Shown here: piece by piece, positions 55,177 to 64,000 of the stretch
Numbering within the stretch: position 1 is the first letter of the stretch
Layout of the letters: every line of letters begins with the position of its first letter
DNA from: Cerasicoccus maritimus
Lineage (GTDB): Bacteria > Verrucomicrobiota > Verrucomicrobiia > Opitutales > Cerasicoccaceae
NCBI GenBank assembly: GCA_031296935.1
Contig: JAVDPD010000021.1
Coordinates: 46,755 to 110,754, forward strand
Length of the DNA stretch: 64,000 bases
Direction of reading: 5' to 3'
Notes under the pieces: model-generated
What the model was told of the DNA's origin: nothing
Databases searched by the model: none
The model's input: only the letters and a program-made list of their open reading frames with translations
Position numbers and translations under genes: made by a program

Positions 55177-57426
55177 ATGAAAGACCCCTTCCCCTACCAA
55201 GACCCAACAAACGCCATCGACACGCGAGTCTCAGACCTGATCAGCCGAATGTCACTCGAGGAAAAAATCGGCCAAATGCTTCAAATGGCCTGCGGGAAAG
55301 GCGACCCAAGTGAACATATTTTCGATCGCAAGGTCGGCTCATTGCTGCACGTTCAAAATGAAAGAGTCGCCCTCGCTATAGACCTAGCCAGTCAAACCCG
55401 CCTGGGCATCCCTATTCTTTTTGGGGACGACTGCATCCACGGACATTCATTCCACCCCAGGGCCACCATCTTCCCGACCCAGCTAGGCATGGCCTCCAGT
55501 TGGAATGCCGACCTAATCGAACAAGTGGCCCGCGTTACCGCGCGCGAAGTCAGCCTAACTGGATTAAAGTGGACCTTCTCGCCCGTGCTTTGCCTGACTC
55601 GTGATCTGCGCTGGGGCCGCGTTGGCGAAAGCTTCGGCGAAGATCCATTCCTGATTGGCGAATTTGCCTGCGCCATGATCCGCGGCTACCAAGGCAAAGG
55701 CCTGAATGACCCGGAGGCGATTCTGGCCTGCGCCAAGCACTATGCGGGCTACTCCGAGACTCAGGGCGGACGCGACTCGTCCGAAGCGGACCTCAGCAAG
55801 CGCAAGCTCATCTCCTATTTCCTGCCACCTTTTGAGCGCGCCGCCAAGGAAGGCTGCATGTCTTTCATGACCGGCTACCAATCGATCGAAGGCGTCCCAT
55901 CCACCGCAAACCGATGGCTGCTCAACGACGTGTTAAAAGAACAATGGGGATTCAACGGCATCCTCGTCACCGACTGGGATAACTGTGGCCGCATGTACTG
56001 GGAGCAAAAAATCGTGCCTTCCATGAAGGAAGCCTGCGCTCTGGCCATCAAAAGTGGAAACGACCTGATCATGCAAACGGCAGGCTTCAACCAAGGCGCA
56101 ATGGAAGCCGTGCAAGATGGCTTGGTAACGGAAGTTGAAATCGACGCAATCGTCGAACGCATCCTCGCTCTGAAGTTCAAGCTCGGTCTATTCGAGAACC
56201 CGGGCAAGCCCGACCTCAACAAGCAGAGCATTGTCATTGGCTGCTCCGAACACCAGGAGGTAAATCTGGAAATGGCGCGGCGCTCGCTGATCCTTTTGCA
56301 GAACGATGGAACGCTGCCGCTCAATGCCGAGCAACCGATGCGCATTGCGCTAATCGGCCCCAATGCAGATGACCAACAAGCTAACCAAGGCGACTGGGCC
56401 GGCGCCAGCGGTCAAGTGCAATGGATGTGGGACGGGCATCCGCGCGAGTGCACCCGCACCGTGCTAGATGGCTTAAAAGCCGTCGCTCCCGCTGGCAGCA
56501 CGGTGACGTATACACGTGGAGCCGACATCACCATGACAAAGGAGGAGATCGACGACTCCTATGATGACGGTCAAGCCAAGCGTAAAGTCACCGTGATGGC
56601 AGAACCGGATGAACAGATGATCGCTGAAGCTGTGGCGAACGCCCAGGCTTCCGACGTCGCAGTCGTAGTCGTTGGCGACAACATGCACCTCATCGGCGAA
56701 TGCCGTTCCACCGCGACTTTAGAACTTCAGGGTGGACAGCTCGCCCTGCTGGAAGCCGTTGCGCAATGTGGCAAGCCAATGATCGTCGTGCTGATGCACA
56801 GCAAGCCGCATGTGCTGCCGAAATCGGTACAAAACGCCGCTGCGGTCATCGAAAGTTTCAACCCGGGCATGATGGGCGGCACAGCCATTGCCGAAGCTAT
56901 TTTCGGCCACTTCAATCCATCTGGCAGACTAACGGTTTCCGTGCCGTATCACGTAGGGCAACAGCCGATTTATTACAGCCAAGTGCGCGGACAGCACGGC
57001 CATACCTACGCCGACATGACACAGCAGCCGCACTTCCCATTTGGCTTTGGCTTGAGCTACACGTCATTTAGCTACAGCGATCTGAAGATCACGAGCAGCG
57101 AAACGCTGAAACCAGACGAAACAGTTCAGTTTGAAATCACCGTTTCGAACACTGGCTCGCGCGCGGGTCGTGAAACCGTCCAAGCCTACGTCGCGGACCT
57201 GGTGACTTCGGCCACTTGGGTCAACAAGGAGCTGAAGGCCTATCGCCAAATCGACCTTGATCCCGGCGAGACCAAGACCGTTCAATTCGAGCTACCCGTG
57301 TCGGCGTGCACCATGGTAAACGCCGCGAGCGAACGTATTGTTGAAGCAGGTGAATTTGAACTGCAAGTGGGCAGCAGCAGCCGCGATAACGACTTGCTCA
57401 AAGCAAGCTTCTTCGTCGAAGACTAG
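55177..57426 (+). CDS. GH3 beta-glucosidase-like enzyme
   Basis: A 749-residue three-domain GH3 enzyme without a signal peptide, so cytosolic. N-terminal barrel with GDDCIHGHSFHPRATIFPTQ, the KHYAGYSETQGGRD loop and the nucleophile Asp266 in ILVTDWDNCG. A second sandwich domain follows (LIGPNADDQQANQGDWAGAS, VVVVGDNMHLIGECRSTATL), then a C-terminal FN3-like domain (FGFGLSYTSFSYSDLKI). It removes beta-linked sugars from oligosaccharides; the exact specificity is not readable. It converges with the radical-enzyme operon, the stops overlapping by four bases, and may share its regulation by the AraC protein. Confidence 0.93.
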   Translation: MKDPFPYQDPTNAIDTRVSDLISRMSLEEKIGQMLQMACGKGDPSEHIFDRKVGSLLHVQNERVALAIDLASQTRLGIPILFGDDCIHGHSFHPRATIFPTQLGMASSWNADLIEQVARVTAREVSLTGLKWTFSPVLCLTRDLRWGRVGESFGEDPFLIGEFACAMIRGYQGKGLNDPEAILACAKHYAGYSETQGGRDSSEADLSKRKLISYFLPPFERAAKEGCMSFMTGYQSIEGVPSTANRWLLNDVLKEQWGFNGILVTDWDNCGRMYWEQKIVPSMKEACALAIKSGNDLIMQTAGFNQGAMEAVQDGLVTEVEIDAIVERILALKFKLGLFENPGKPDLNKQSIVIGCSEHQEVNLEMARRSLILLQNDGTLPLNAEQPMRIALIGPNADDQQANQGDWAGASGQVQWMWDGHPRECTRTVLDGLKAVAPAGSTVTYTRGADITMTKEEIDDSYDDGQAKRKVTVMAEPDEQMIAEAVANAQASDVAVVVVGDNMHLIGECRSTATLELQGGQLALLEAVAQCGKPMIVVLMHSKPHVLPKSVQNAAAVIESFNPGMMGGTAIAEAIFGHFNPSGRLTVSVPYHVGQQPIYYSQVRGQHGHTYADMTQQPHFPFGFGLSYTSFSYSDLKITSSETLKPDETVQFEITVSNTGSRAGRETVQAYVADLVTSATWVNKELKAYRQIDLDPGETKTVQFELPVSACTMVNAASERIVEAGEFELQVGSSSRDNDLLKASFFVED

Positions 57427-58127
57427 ATCTCAAACGCTGGAACCGGCATCGCCAAGTCTTCATACTTGGCGTTGCCGATCGAGTGATAAGGCAAACGTTC
57501 GAGGAGCTCAATTTCCGGTCGCCGCTCCCATTCCGCCAAAAACGCGGCATGCGCCTCGGAGTCATTCACGCCCGGCACGATTGGGCAGCGTAAATGGATA
57601 CGAGCGCCCGCCTCAACGAGCATTTCCAAGTTACGCAGAATCAACGCGCCATCAACGCCCGTCCAACGACGATGCCCTTCCGGCTCCCAGTATTTCAAGT
57701 CAAAGTGGAACAAGTCGACTAGCGGCAGCAGCTCCCGCAAGCGTTCAGTTGAAACCTGTCCACAGGTATCGAGGCAGGTATGAATCCCCTCCAGCTTCGC
57801 AGCGAACAACAATGCTTGGCAGAACGCATATTGGACAGTTGGTTCGCCTCCAGAGATGGTCAACCCGCCGCCTGAAGTTTCGTAGAACGAACGATCTGAG
57901 CGCACAGTCTCCATGACCTCTTCCACTGTCATGCTTCGGCCATAAACTTTTCCCGATAAACCAACCTCCGGCGCACGACGCTGCGACTCTGGATTGTGGC
58001 ACCATGCGCAGCGCAAAGGGCAACCTTTCAGGAAAACCGTCGTCCGTAATCCCGGACCATCATGCAAGGACGCCCGCTGGATATCAAAGACAATGCCATG
58101 TGGCTCACTGGCTTTTGAATTATTCAT
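57423..58127 (-). CDS. glycyl radical enzyme activase (radical SAM)
   Basis: A 234-residue radical SAM protein. The [4Fe-4S] motif CPLRCAWC (Cys36, Cys40, Cys43) sits after the activase hallmark HDGPGLRTTVFLKG, and GGGLTISGGEP supplies the SAM loop. No second ferredoxin-like cluster insert is present, as in PflA. It installs the glycyl radical on the enzyme encoded immediately upstream; two bases separate the genes. I use the ATG at 58127; the longer frame runs into the partner gene. Confidence 0.93.
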   Translation of the reverse strand: MNNSKASEPHGIVFDIQRASLHDGPGLRTTVFLKGCPLRCAWCHNPESQRRAPEVGLSGKVYGRSMTVEEVMETVRSDRSFYETSGGGLTISGGEPTVQYAFCQALLFAAKLEGIHTCLDTCGQVSTERLRELLPLVDLFHFDLKYWEPEGHRRWTGVDGALILRNLEMLVEAGARIHLRCPIVPGVNDSEAHAAFLAEWERRPEIELLERLPYHSIGNAKYEDLAMPVPAFEI

Positions 58128-58129
58128 CT

Positions 58130-60313
58130 CTAGTTCAGAGTGCGCGCGAGGACCTCGAGCTGCCCGGGACGCGCCAAGTCGATAAAGCGTATGCTGAAGC
58201 CGCCAACGCGCACCATTAAGTGCCCCCATTTTTCCGGTTCACGCATAGCCGCCTCCATATCTGACCGAGACACCACGGTGATCATTGCCTGCGAACCGCC
58301 GCGTGCAAAATATACCTTGAGCAGGGCTTCAAACTTTGGTCGCATGTCGCCGAACCACTCCTTGGAAAACTTCATATTCTGGACGGATCCAGCATGCAAA
58401 GAGGGATCGAGCTTAACCAATGAGTTGAGAAAAGCCGTCACACCGTTGATGTCCGACCCGGGCGATGGATTGTTCGCATTGGCCATTGGTTGACCAGCCT
58501 GACGGCCGTCTGCACTTGCACAAGTTCGCCAACCTAAGACCGTATTCGCCCAATTATTAATCACAACGACCAGGTAACTATCGAGGCCAACCACCTTCCC
58601 CTGCTCTGCCGTAGCCTGACAAATATGTTCGTGCACACGCCGGGCCATAGAATCCGCCAGCCCTTCGTCGTTGCCATATTTACTGACTTGCTTGCAGGCG
58701 TCACGAATCGCTTCGTAGCCTTCGAAATTCGCGTCCATCGCCGTAACGATTTGTCTCAGCGTGAAGCGTTTTTGCTTAAATACGAGTTCATCAATCACGT
58801 GCAGGCTATCTGCCGTATTCGTGTTGCCATAGGTTTCCAAACAGCCTCCGAGATAACGGGCGCCACCACCGAACGCCGAGCAATCGCGCTCAATACAATC
58901 CGAGGTCAACGCGCTGATGAACCCAAGTGGCGCATCCTTCGCCATGACATCGTATTCGATTTTCTGCTGCAAAGCCAAGGCCTCCACATAGTATTCGACT
59001 GTCTGCTGATAGATACTCCAAAGATCATCGAAAGACTGAATGCGCTCCACGGGACAAACATCAGGAATCAGCCGCTCGTCGGTATTAATGTCCACGCCCT
59101 GATGCAGGCACAGCTCCAGAACCTTGAGCAAATTAATGACGCCATTCGGCGAACCTTCGCTATAGTGATTCAGCACGTATTCGCCGCAGCCATAGGGTGT
59201 GTATTGCTCGGCCGTTTGCTCATCCACGCCAAACGCCTGCATGACAGCCGGGATGTTGACGTCGTCATTGTACAGCATCGGAAAAGTGCACCCTTCGCCA
59301 ATCGCATCAATCGCCTGGGCCCAGAGCTCGGGATTTTGGGTTTGGTCAAAGCGAAAAGACAGCTGCGGTTGGTTAAGCCTGACTTTGCGCGTTGCCTCGA
59401 TCGCCAATAGCGCAAAGAGATCCGCCGCATCAGCATCGTCACGCCCCCGACCACCGATGATAAGTCGGTTGTCATACATATTGTCGTAGTCGTGCATGAG
59501 TCGCCAAAGCGCGCAGGTCATCTCCAAAGCCTCGTCCCAAGTGATTCGACCGCTGTCCAAATCAGCCTTAAGAAAAGAGCCTAAAGCAACATCCAGTCGA
59601 CCGTAATTCCAAGTCCCCGAATGCAATGCAAACAGCCAAAACAACTGGATGGCTTCACGGAAGCATTGCGGGCGATCATGGCGAATTGCCTTGAGGCATT
59701 GCGAAACATCAGCACAGGGGTCCGCTTCCAAATAGCGGCCAATGGTCGACTGCAATAGCGGCACAACATAGGTGAACTGCGTTGCCTGCAATTCACGCTC
59801 CAAGCCGTCTAACCCAAGCTGTAGCAGCTTGGGAAAATTCAAGCTAGAGCCCGCCATTCGATAGAGTGGAAACGCCGCCCCGCTCTCCTCCTGCCACGCA
59901 TCTGAAGGCAGGCGCTCAGCCACCCAATCAGGATAGGCGCCACGCACCTTTTCAGCTGTTGTTTTCCCACGCCAAAAAGTTATCAGCGCCTCGACGCGAT
60001 CAGCATACTGCGGATAGTGCCGCGCGCCTTCTTGCAACGCAGCATATGAGCAGTAATAGCCTAAATTAATCGGCTCAGGACTAAGCCCGACCAAGGGATA
60101 ACACACCCGACCGGCAAAAACGTCGCCAGCTTGCATCGGCTGAAACAACTCTGGAAATTGCACAGAGAGCACAGCCGCTTCGCGATCGGCGGCAGGCGAA
60201 GCCTCGTGACGTTCATACGCCTCCGTGACGCGCTCTGCGTGACTGATTGCCCGGGCAAACAGATCGTTCGAGGAAAGCCAATATTCAGGCGAAAGTTCCG
60301 ACAAGGTTTTCAT
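58130..60313 (-). CDS. glycyl radical enzyme of unknown substrate
   Basis: A 727-residue glycyl radical enzyme (PFL/diol dehydratase superfamily), short for the family (760-850). The thiyl cysteine is Cys376 in YTPYGCGEY, with Glu378 two residues on, as in the lyase/dehydratase branch (usually GCVE) rather than in pyruvate formate-lyase. The glycyl loop near the C-terminus is RVGGFSIRF, radical Gly705, a variant of the usual RV(A/S)GY. The ASADGRQAGQPMANANNPSP stretch is typical. Operon with a TIM barrel and a PhyH oxygenase suggests dehydration or C-C cleavage of a sugar-derived compound; the substrate is unknown. Dioxygen would destroy the radical form. Confidence 0.9.
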   Translation of the reverse strand: MKTLSELSPEYWLSSNDLFARAISHAERVTEAYERHEASPAADREAAVLSVQFPELFQPMQAGDVFAGRVCYPLVGLSPEPINLGYYCSYAALQEGARHYPQYADRVEALITFWRGKTTAEKVRGAYPDWVAERLPSDAWQEESGAAFPLYRMAGSSLNFPKLLQLGLDGLERELQATQFTYVVPLLQSTIGRYLEADPCADVSQCLKAIRHDRPQCFREAIQLFWLFALHSGTWNYGRLDVALGSFLKADLDSGRITWDEALEMTCALWRLMHDYDNMYDNRLIIGGRGRDDADAADLFALLAIEATRKVRLNQPQLSFRFDQTQNPELWAQAIDAIGEGCTFPMLYNDDVNIPAVMQAFGVDEQTAEQYTPYGCGEYVLNHYSEGSPNGVINLLKVLELCLHQGVDINTDERLIPDVCPVERIQSFDDLWSIYQQTVEYYVEALALQQKIEYDVMAKDAPLGFISALTSDCIERDCSAFGGGARYLGGCLETYGNTNTADSLHVIDELVFKQKRFTLRQIVTAMDANFEGYEAIRDACKQVSKYGNDEGLADSMARRVHEHICQATAEQGKVVGLDSYLVVVINNWANTVLGWRTCASADGRQAGQPMANANNPSPGSDINGVTAFLNSLVKLDPSLHAGSVQNMKFSKEWFGDMRPKFEALLKVYFARGGSQAMITVVSRSDMEAAMREPEKWGHLMVRVGGFSIRFIDLARPGQLEVLARTLN

Positions 60314-61124
60314 TGGTTTTAAGCGCTGATTTTAAGTAGGCATTAAAGCGCACGTTGACCTCCCAGGCATCAGCCAATGGCCGCCCCGAGAACGGCTCAA
60401 CCGGCATGTAGGGCGGCGGCCCAAACTCGGGTGTAATCGTTAAAAATTCCGCTCCAGCGCTTTGTCGCGCTTTGATAATACGCCTCCACAAGGCAAGGTG
60501 AAGCTCTGTCCATTCGGAGTATTCCGGGGCCAGCGGATCTGGAACCTGCGGCCCCTCCGAAAAACCCACGCGCGCGTGGATGTGCGATGATCGCTGAATG
60601 GCGAGCTCAACGTTTTCACCCTGATTGCTCAAATCGCTTTCGTGGACACAAAACCAATGCGAAAAATCCGCATTCAGCCTTAACTCGGGAATTGCCTCGA
60701 GCAATCGCTTCGTTTGTGGCCCGCTACTCGTTAGGCGTCCGCGATGCGTTTCATGTGTGAAGAGTATGCCAGCACTTTCCGCTAATTCACACGCGACTCG
60801 AAAGATTTCACAATTCTCCTCAAAGCTAAAAACGTCGCTTCCCGTGTGGCTGTTGACCAAGAGCGGCTTCGTCTCCACCGCAAAAGCAAACCGATCGCGC
60901 ATCACCGCGATATGCTCGGCTGGCGTATCGCCTTCGGTGATAATCTGCGCAACAAGCAACAGCCCGTGATCTGCAACTCGCTGAGCAATCTCGGAGGCTG
61001 ATTCCGGTTGGGCTGGCAAAAAGATTTCCACCGCGTCAAAGCCATCGGCTACCGCCCGCTGGAGAAACTCCTCCAACGGGTCGTCCCACATTTCCCATTT
61101 CGACTTGGTGAAAATCAAATCCAT
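60285..61124 (-). CDS. sugar phosphate isomerase/epimerase (xylose isomerase-like TIM barrel)
   Basis: A 279-residue AP-endonuclease-2/xylose isomerase-like barrel. Metal-site strands are visible: VEIFLPAQ, GILFTHETHRGRLTS, RLNADFSHWF, SSHIHARVG and LTITPEFGPPPY, giving the Glu-Asp-His-Glu type set. Such enzymes epimerise or isomerise keto sugars and inositols. The start overlaps the oxygenase stop by one base, and the end overlaps the radical enzyme start by 29 bases, so it is tightly coupled with both. Confidence 0.87.
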   Translation of the reverse strand: MDLIFTKSKWEMWDDPLEEFLQRAVADGFDAVEIFLPAQPESASEIAQRVADHGLLLVAQIITEGDTPAEHIAVMRDRFAFAVETKPLLVNSHTGSDVFSFEENCEIFRVACELAESAGILFTHETHRGRLTSSGPQTKRLLEAIPELRLNADFSHWFCVHESDLSNQGENVELAIQRSSHIHARVGFSEGPQVPDPLAPEYSEWTELHLALWRRIIKARQSAGAEFLTITPEFGPPPYMPVEPFSGRPLADAWEVNVRFNAYLKSALKTNENLVGTFA

Positions 61125-61942
61125 CAGTGAGCCTTCACTCCGAGCTTGCGGCGCAGATCATTGATGTGGGCGTAGCTCTTGGTTGGGTCAGCCAGAGGCT
61201 GGTTGAGCACATTCTTGCCACGCGCCAAATACATCAGATGCCGGTCGTGGTAATCTTCACTCAACTTGGTGGCTGCCGGGATGAATCGGAGCGTCCAACC
61301 ACAGCGACGCATGTCTGAAGTGTTGGGCGGGCTGCCATGCTGAGTGCGAGCATCATGCAGTGAGCACTGGTTGCGCTCCAGCTCACACGGGACCGCGAGC
61401 TCATCCTTACGGTGACGTTTAATAATTTCGGAATCAAAGACGCTCGTATTGATGTCCACACCCTCGTATTCAGAAAATCCCTTTTGGCCGGTGTTGTGCG
61501 TCTGTGGGATCACATACATACAACCGTTCTTTGTCGTGGAAGGATCAATCGCCAACCACACGGTCGCGACCTCCATCGGGTTCAACATGCGACGCCAATA
61601 GGCGCTGTCTTCGTGCCACGGAACGCGTCGTCCATCCCCTTGTGGCTTGCAGATAAAGTGGGTCGAAAAGAGGATGATGTCTGGCCCGAGCAGTGGCTCA
61701 ACCAAGTCAACGACTTCAGGGGCCAACGCCCACTCATTGAGCTTAGGGTCGCCAAAGTGCGGCGTATCCATTTGCTCCGGCCGTTCATCTTTCGGCCAGG
61801 CCGCCAGCTTCTCATCAAAGTATTCGGCGAGTGCGGCAAACTTTTCATCGGAGAAAACTTTAAGCTTCGGGATAACATATCCCTGAGTCTTGTAGTGTTC
61901 AACTTCTTCGGGTGTAAGGCGTGGTTGCGAGGTGGTAATCAT
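61124..61942 (-). CDS. phytanoyl-CoA dioxygenase (PhyH) family Fe(II)/2-oxoglutarate enzyme
   Basis: A 272-residue double-stranded beta-helix oxygenase. Iron ligands: His110-X-Asp112 in VPWHEDSAYW and a distal His202 (or His196) in SLHDARTQHGSPPN; the 2-oxoglutarate arginine is probably in TLRFIPAA. PhyH proteins hydroxylate very diverse substrates. The internal ATG at 61942 (MITTSQPRLTPEEVEHYK) is chosen over the 61993 frame, which would overlap the AraC gene's leader. It is first in the four-gene operon, divergent from AraC. Confidence 0.9.
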   Translation of the reverse strand: MITTSQPRLTPEEVEHYKTQGYVIPKLKVFSDEKFAALAEYFDEKLAAWPKDERPEQMDTPHFGDPKLNEWALAPEVVDLVEPLLGPDIILFSTHFICKPQGDGRRVPWHEDSAYWRRMLNPMEVATVWLAIDPSTTKNGCMYVIPQTHNTGQKGFSEYEGVDINTSVFDSEIIKRHRKDELAVPCELERNQCSLHDARTQHGSPPNTSDMRRCGWTLRFIPAATKLSEDYHDRHLMYLARGKNVLNQPLADPTKSYAHINDLRRKLGVKAH

Positions 61943-62015
61943 GCCGAATAGAATAACATTTTTGCCAATGGAAATCGTCCTTCCCATTAGCAAATTTACG
62001 CTCTATTGTGATATC

Positions 62016-62840
62016 ATGAAAACAATCTGGTGGCGACATATCTGCAATAAAGATGAACACCTTCACGTCGCAACCATTGAGCTGAAGCGCATGCATACGC
62101 CAGCCATGCATCGTCATGATTTTTACGAGTGCTTCCTCATTCTGGAAGGAAATGGGAAGCAGAGCACGCCCTCAGGCGACACCGATCTTCAACGGCATTC
62201 GCTCTACTTTGTCCGCCCTGAGCATGAGCATGCCATCAACGGCCAAAGAAATCTCGTTTTTCTAAATCTAGCCTTCGAGCGACTGACTTTCGAAGCTGCT
62301 CTTGCATTAGCGGGGTTTGCGCCTAAAAACTGGCAACCACATGCACCGATACACTCGGAAATACTTGATGAAAATCAAGTTAAAGAATTCCTCAACTTAG
62401 TCGCGACCGTCGCCAATCAACGCGATCAATCAAACGCAGCCTGGCTGCTGCTCAGTATCTCCCGCGTGCTAAGCCAAAAACAAGCCAGCACGCCAATACT
62501 GCCCAGCATGCCCGACTGGATGGTCGATGGATTTTCCAAAGTTGCCGATCGCGATGTGATCACTGAAGGCCTACCACTACTCAACCAATTAATGGGGCGC
62601 TCACGCGAACACGTCGCCCGCAGCTTTCAAAATAATTTAGGCATGACCCCCACCGAATGGCTCAATAAAGAGCGCATCCAGCGGGCCTGCCTGTTGCTGG
62701 CGACAACTCGCCTTTCAGTCCTCGAAATTGCGCTCGATTGTGGCTTTGAAAGCACCAGTTACTTCCATAAATGTTTTCGCGAATTAAAGCAGACAACGCC
62801 ACGCCAATACCGCAAGGACTTGATGAGCATTCAAAAGTAA
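62016..62840 (+). CDS. AraC-family transcriptional regulator
   Basis: A 274-residue regulator. The N-terminal cupin-like sugar-sensing domain has MHRHDFYECFLILEGNGKQ and YFVRPEHEHAING; the C-terminal double HTH has SREHVARSFQNNLGMTPTEW and VLEIALDCGFESTSYFHKCF. It is divergent from the PhyH gene with 73 bases between starts, so it almost certainly controls that operon. I used the ATG at 62016 (MKTIWWRHICN); the frame is open upstream but overlaps the oxygenase. Confidence 0.92.
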   Translation: MKTIWWRHICNKDEHLHVATIELKRMHTPAMHRHDFYECFLILEGNGKQSTPSGDTDLQRHSLYFVRPEHEHAINGQRNLVFLNLAFERLTFEAALALAGFAPKNWQPHAPIHSEILDENQVKEFLNLVATVANQRDQSNAAWLLLSISRVLSQKQASTPILPSMPDWMVDGFSKVADRDVITEGLPLLNQLMGRSREHVARSFQNNLGMTPTEWLNKERIQRACLLLATTRLSVLEIALDCGFESTSYFHKCFRELKQTTPRQYRKDLMSIQK

Positions 62841-62860
62841 TCGCCCTAGAGATAACATGA

Positions 62861-63770
62861 AGTTACCGGGTCCAGCACTTGCTCAACCCGGCAACTGATG
62901 ATAGATCAAAAACAATACCTGGCCGTTAAGCTCGGCATCGATGTTCACGCTGACAGCTACGTGGTGGTTCGTCAAGTTGATGGCAGCACGCCTCAGACTT
63001 CGCAAAAGTTTCGCACTCGTGAGTCTTTTCTTCGCTTCGTGAGCAAGCAGCAGGCTGAGGCCGAGCAGGTGTATGCCTGTTACGAGGCCGGTCCGTTTGG
63101 CTATGGGCTGCACCGTCAGCTCTTGTCGATGGGCGTGACCAACTATGTGGTGGCTCCGCAGGATTGGGACGAGCAGGGGCGCGGAGTCAAAAGCGATTCG
63201 CTGGACGCGCTGGCTTTGTGCCAGCGGCTGGACCGCTACGTCGGGGGCAACCGCAAAGCCTTCACGTTGGTGCATGTGCCGAGCCTCAAGCAGGAGCGGC
63301 AACGCGCCCGCTGCCGTCTGCGCGAGCAGATCCAGAAGCACCGCAAAAGCTTGCAGGGGCAAGGTCGCTCGCTGCTGCTGACGCAGGACATTCGCGTGAA
63401 AGGCCAGTGGTGGCAAGGCGCCCGCTGGCGTGAGCTGGAGGATTCCGCACCGCAGTGGGTGTTGCAACACCTGAGCGTGCTGCGCGAGCTGCTGCAGGCA
63501 GTTTGCCAGCAGGAAAAAGCGCTGACCGAAGAGCTCGAGCAAGACGCCCCCAAGGCGCTGCCACGCGGCATCGGCGCGCTGACTTATCGTCAACTGGGCC
63601 TGGAGATGTGCGACTGGAGTCGTTTCAACAACCGCCGCCAAGTCAGCAGCTACACCGGGCTGTGCCCCAGCGAACACTCCTCGGGCAAAAAGCGACGGCA
63701 GGGCCACATCACCAAACACGGCAAGCCCGTTCTAGAGATAAGACCGCCTGCCACCCTCAAACGACATTGA
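62861..63770 (+). mobile_element. truncated IS110-family element
   Basis: A transposase gene of the IS110 type plus its left flank. The left flank holds a hairpin AGTTACCGGGT (62861-62871) / ACCCGGCAACT (62886-62896). The coding part is cut at the 3' side: it ends in a copy of CTAGAGATAA (63732-63741), and the same ten bases occur just before the element (62846-62855). The right boundary is uncertain; a further end-like stretch lies near 63880-63910. Confidence 0.65.
62898..63770 (+). pseudogene. IS110-family transposase, C-terminally truncated
   Basis: A 290-codon frame with the DEDD nuclease part of IS110 transposases: LGIDVHADS, CYEAGPFGYGLH, VKSDSLDALAL. The conserved C-terminal block NNRRQVSSYTGLCPSEHSSG, then RRQGHITKHGKP, follows. 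The protein should go on for roughly 60 residues after KHG(N)P, but instead reads LEIRPPATLKRH and stops. This is a deletion or frameshift at the CTAGAGATAA repeat, so the transposase is probably inactive. Confidence 0.85.
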
Positions 63771-64000
63771 ATACGTCATTAAGCGCCGACAAGTCGCGCG
63801 CGCATAGCAGTATAAGCCGCTTGAAAACAAGCGAGCAACCGAGGGAGGACTTCAACCAGAAAAAATAACAAACAGCATGCTTGACTCAAAAAACTTCATA
63901 GCAGCATTTTTTCTTTAATTAGACCGATCAGGCCGCAGTGATTTTTCGTGTCCAGCAAGGCGGCTTGAGCGTAGCGCACTGGAAGTGCGTGAGTGAAAAG
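63771..64000. other. gene-free end of the window, probable IS remains
   Basis: No coding signal. The phrase ATGCTTGACTCAAAAAACTT near 63877 and what follows resembles the AT-rich right flank of IS110-type elements, then GC-rich sequence resumes near 63930. I cannot define the junction. Confidence 0.4.

Noticed and set aside
61994-62004. TTTACGCT in the AraC/PhyH intergenic gap as a LacI operator
   Set aside because: No matching left half, and the neighbouring regulator is AraC-type.

Overview
The window reads as a chromosomal segment of a heterotrophic, probably marine member of the Verrucomicrobiota, most likely the Opitutales/Puniceicoccales side. The clues are a PEP-CTERM surface protein, a planctomycete/verrucomicrobial-type pseudopilin, many secreted glycan-active proteins, starts that mostly lack a Shine-Dalgarno sequence, and short word-like intergenic repeats of a kind I associate with this phylum. 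The assignment is inference; no rRNA gene is present.

1-25.6 kb is a GC-rich, mostly housekeeping block. It holds the end of a ketosynthase gene with an acyl carrier protein and a CrtI-like flavoprotein; smc; an M42 aminopeptidase; hisA; a MuiA-type DUF4139 protein; two tandem secreted paralogues with a shared upstream box; the chaperone row dnaK / unknown 102-aa gene / groES / groEL; an ABC1 kinase with a phasin-like partner; and a cytochrome oxidase assembly cluster (SCO, copper-type secreted protein, heme A synthase, heme O synthase).

25.7-46.8 kb is visibly lower in GC and is the most interesting part. It looks like a dedicated locus for an alpha-1,4-linked galactosamine/N-acetylgalactosamine polymer. 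It encodes two secreted GH114-like enzymes, a GH135-like (spherulin-4) enzyme, a 1373-residue putative glycosidase with binding modules, a PEP-CTERM binding protein, a pseudopilin, a parallel beta-helix protein, a sodium:solute symporter, a Gfo/Idh/MocA protein, and an N-acetylhexosamine kinase / nucleotidyltransferase / UDP-hexose epimerase trio. Two LacI-family regulators have almost the same recognition region, and a near-palindromic 18-bp operator (TGCGTAAA-NN-TTTACGCA) lies upstream of most transcription units. I infer outside degradation, sodium-coupled import, C1 phosphorylation, UDP activation and epimerisation to UDP-GlcNAc.

46.8-53.4 kb is ordinary: tRNA-Gln, a MarR regulator, XerD-like recombinase, a thioredoxin-like protein, a large secreted RCC1/InlB-repeat protein, a coiled-coil secreted protein and a PolB-type exonuclease.

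53.4-64 kb is a second accessory block. It has a decayed GH2 beta-mannosidase, a GH3 beta-glucosidase, and a tight four-gene operon (PhyH-type oxygenase, sugar-phosphate isomerase-like TIM barrel, glycyl radical enzyme, its activase) divergent from an AraC regulator, then a truncated IS110-family element. The pairing of an oxygen-using and an oxygen-killed enzyme in one operon is unusual.
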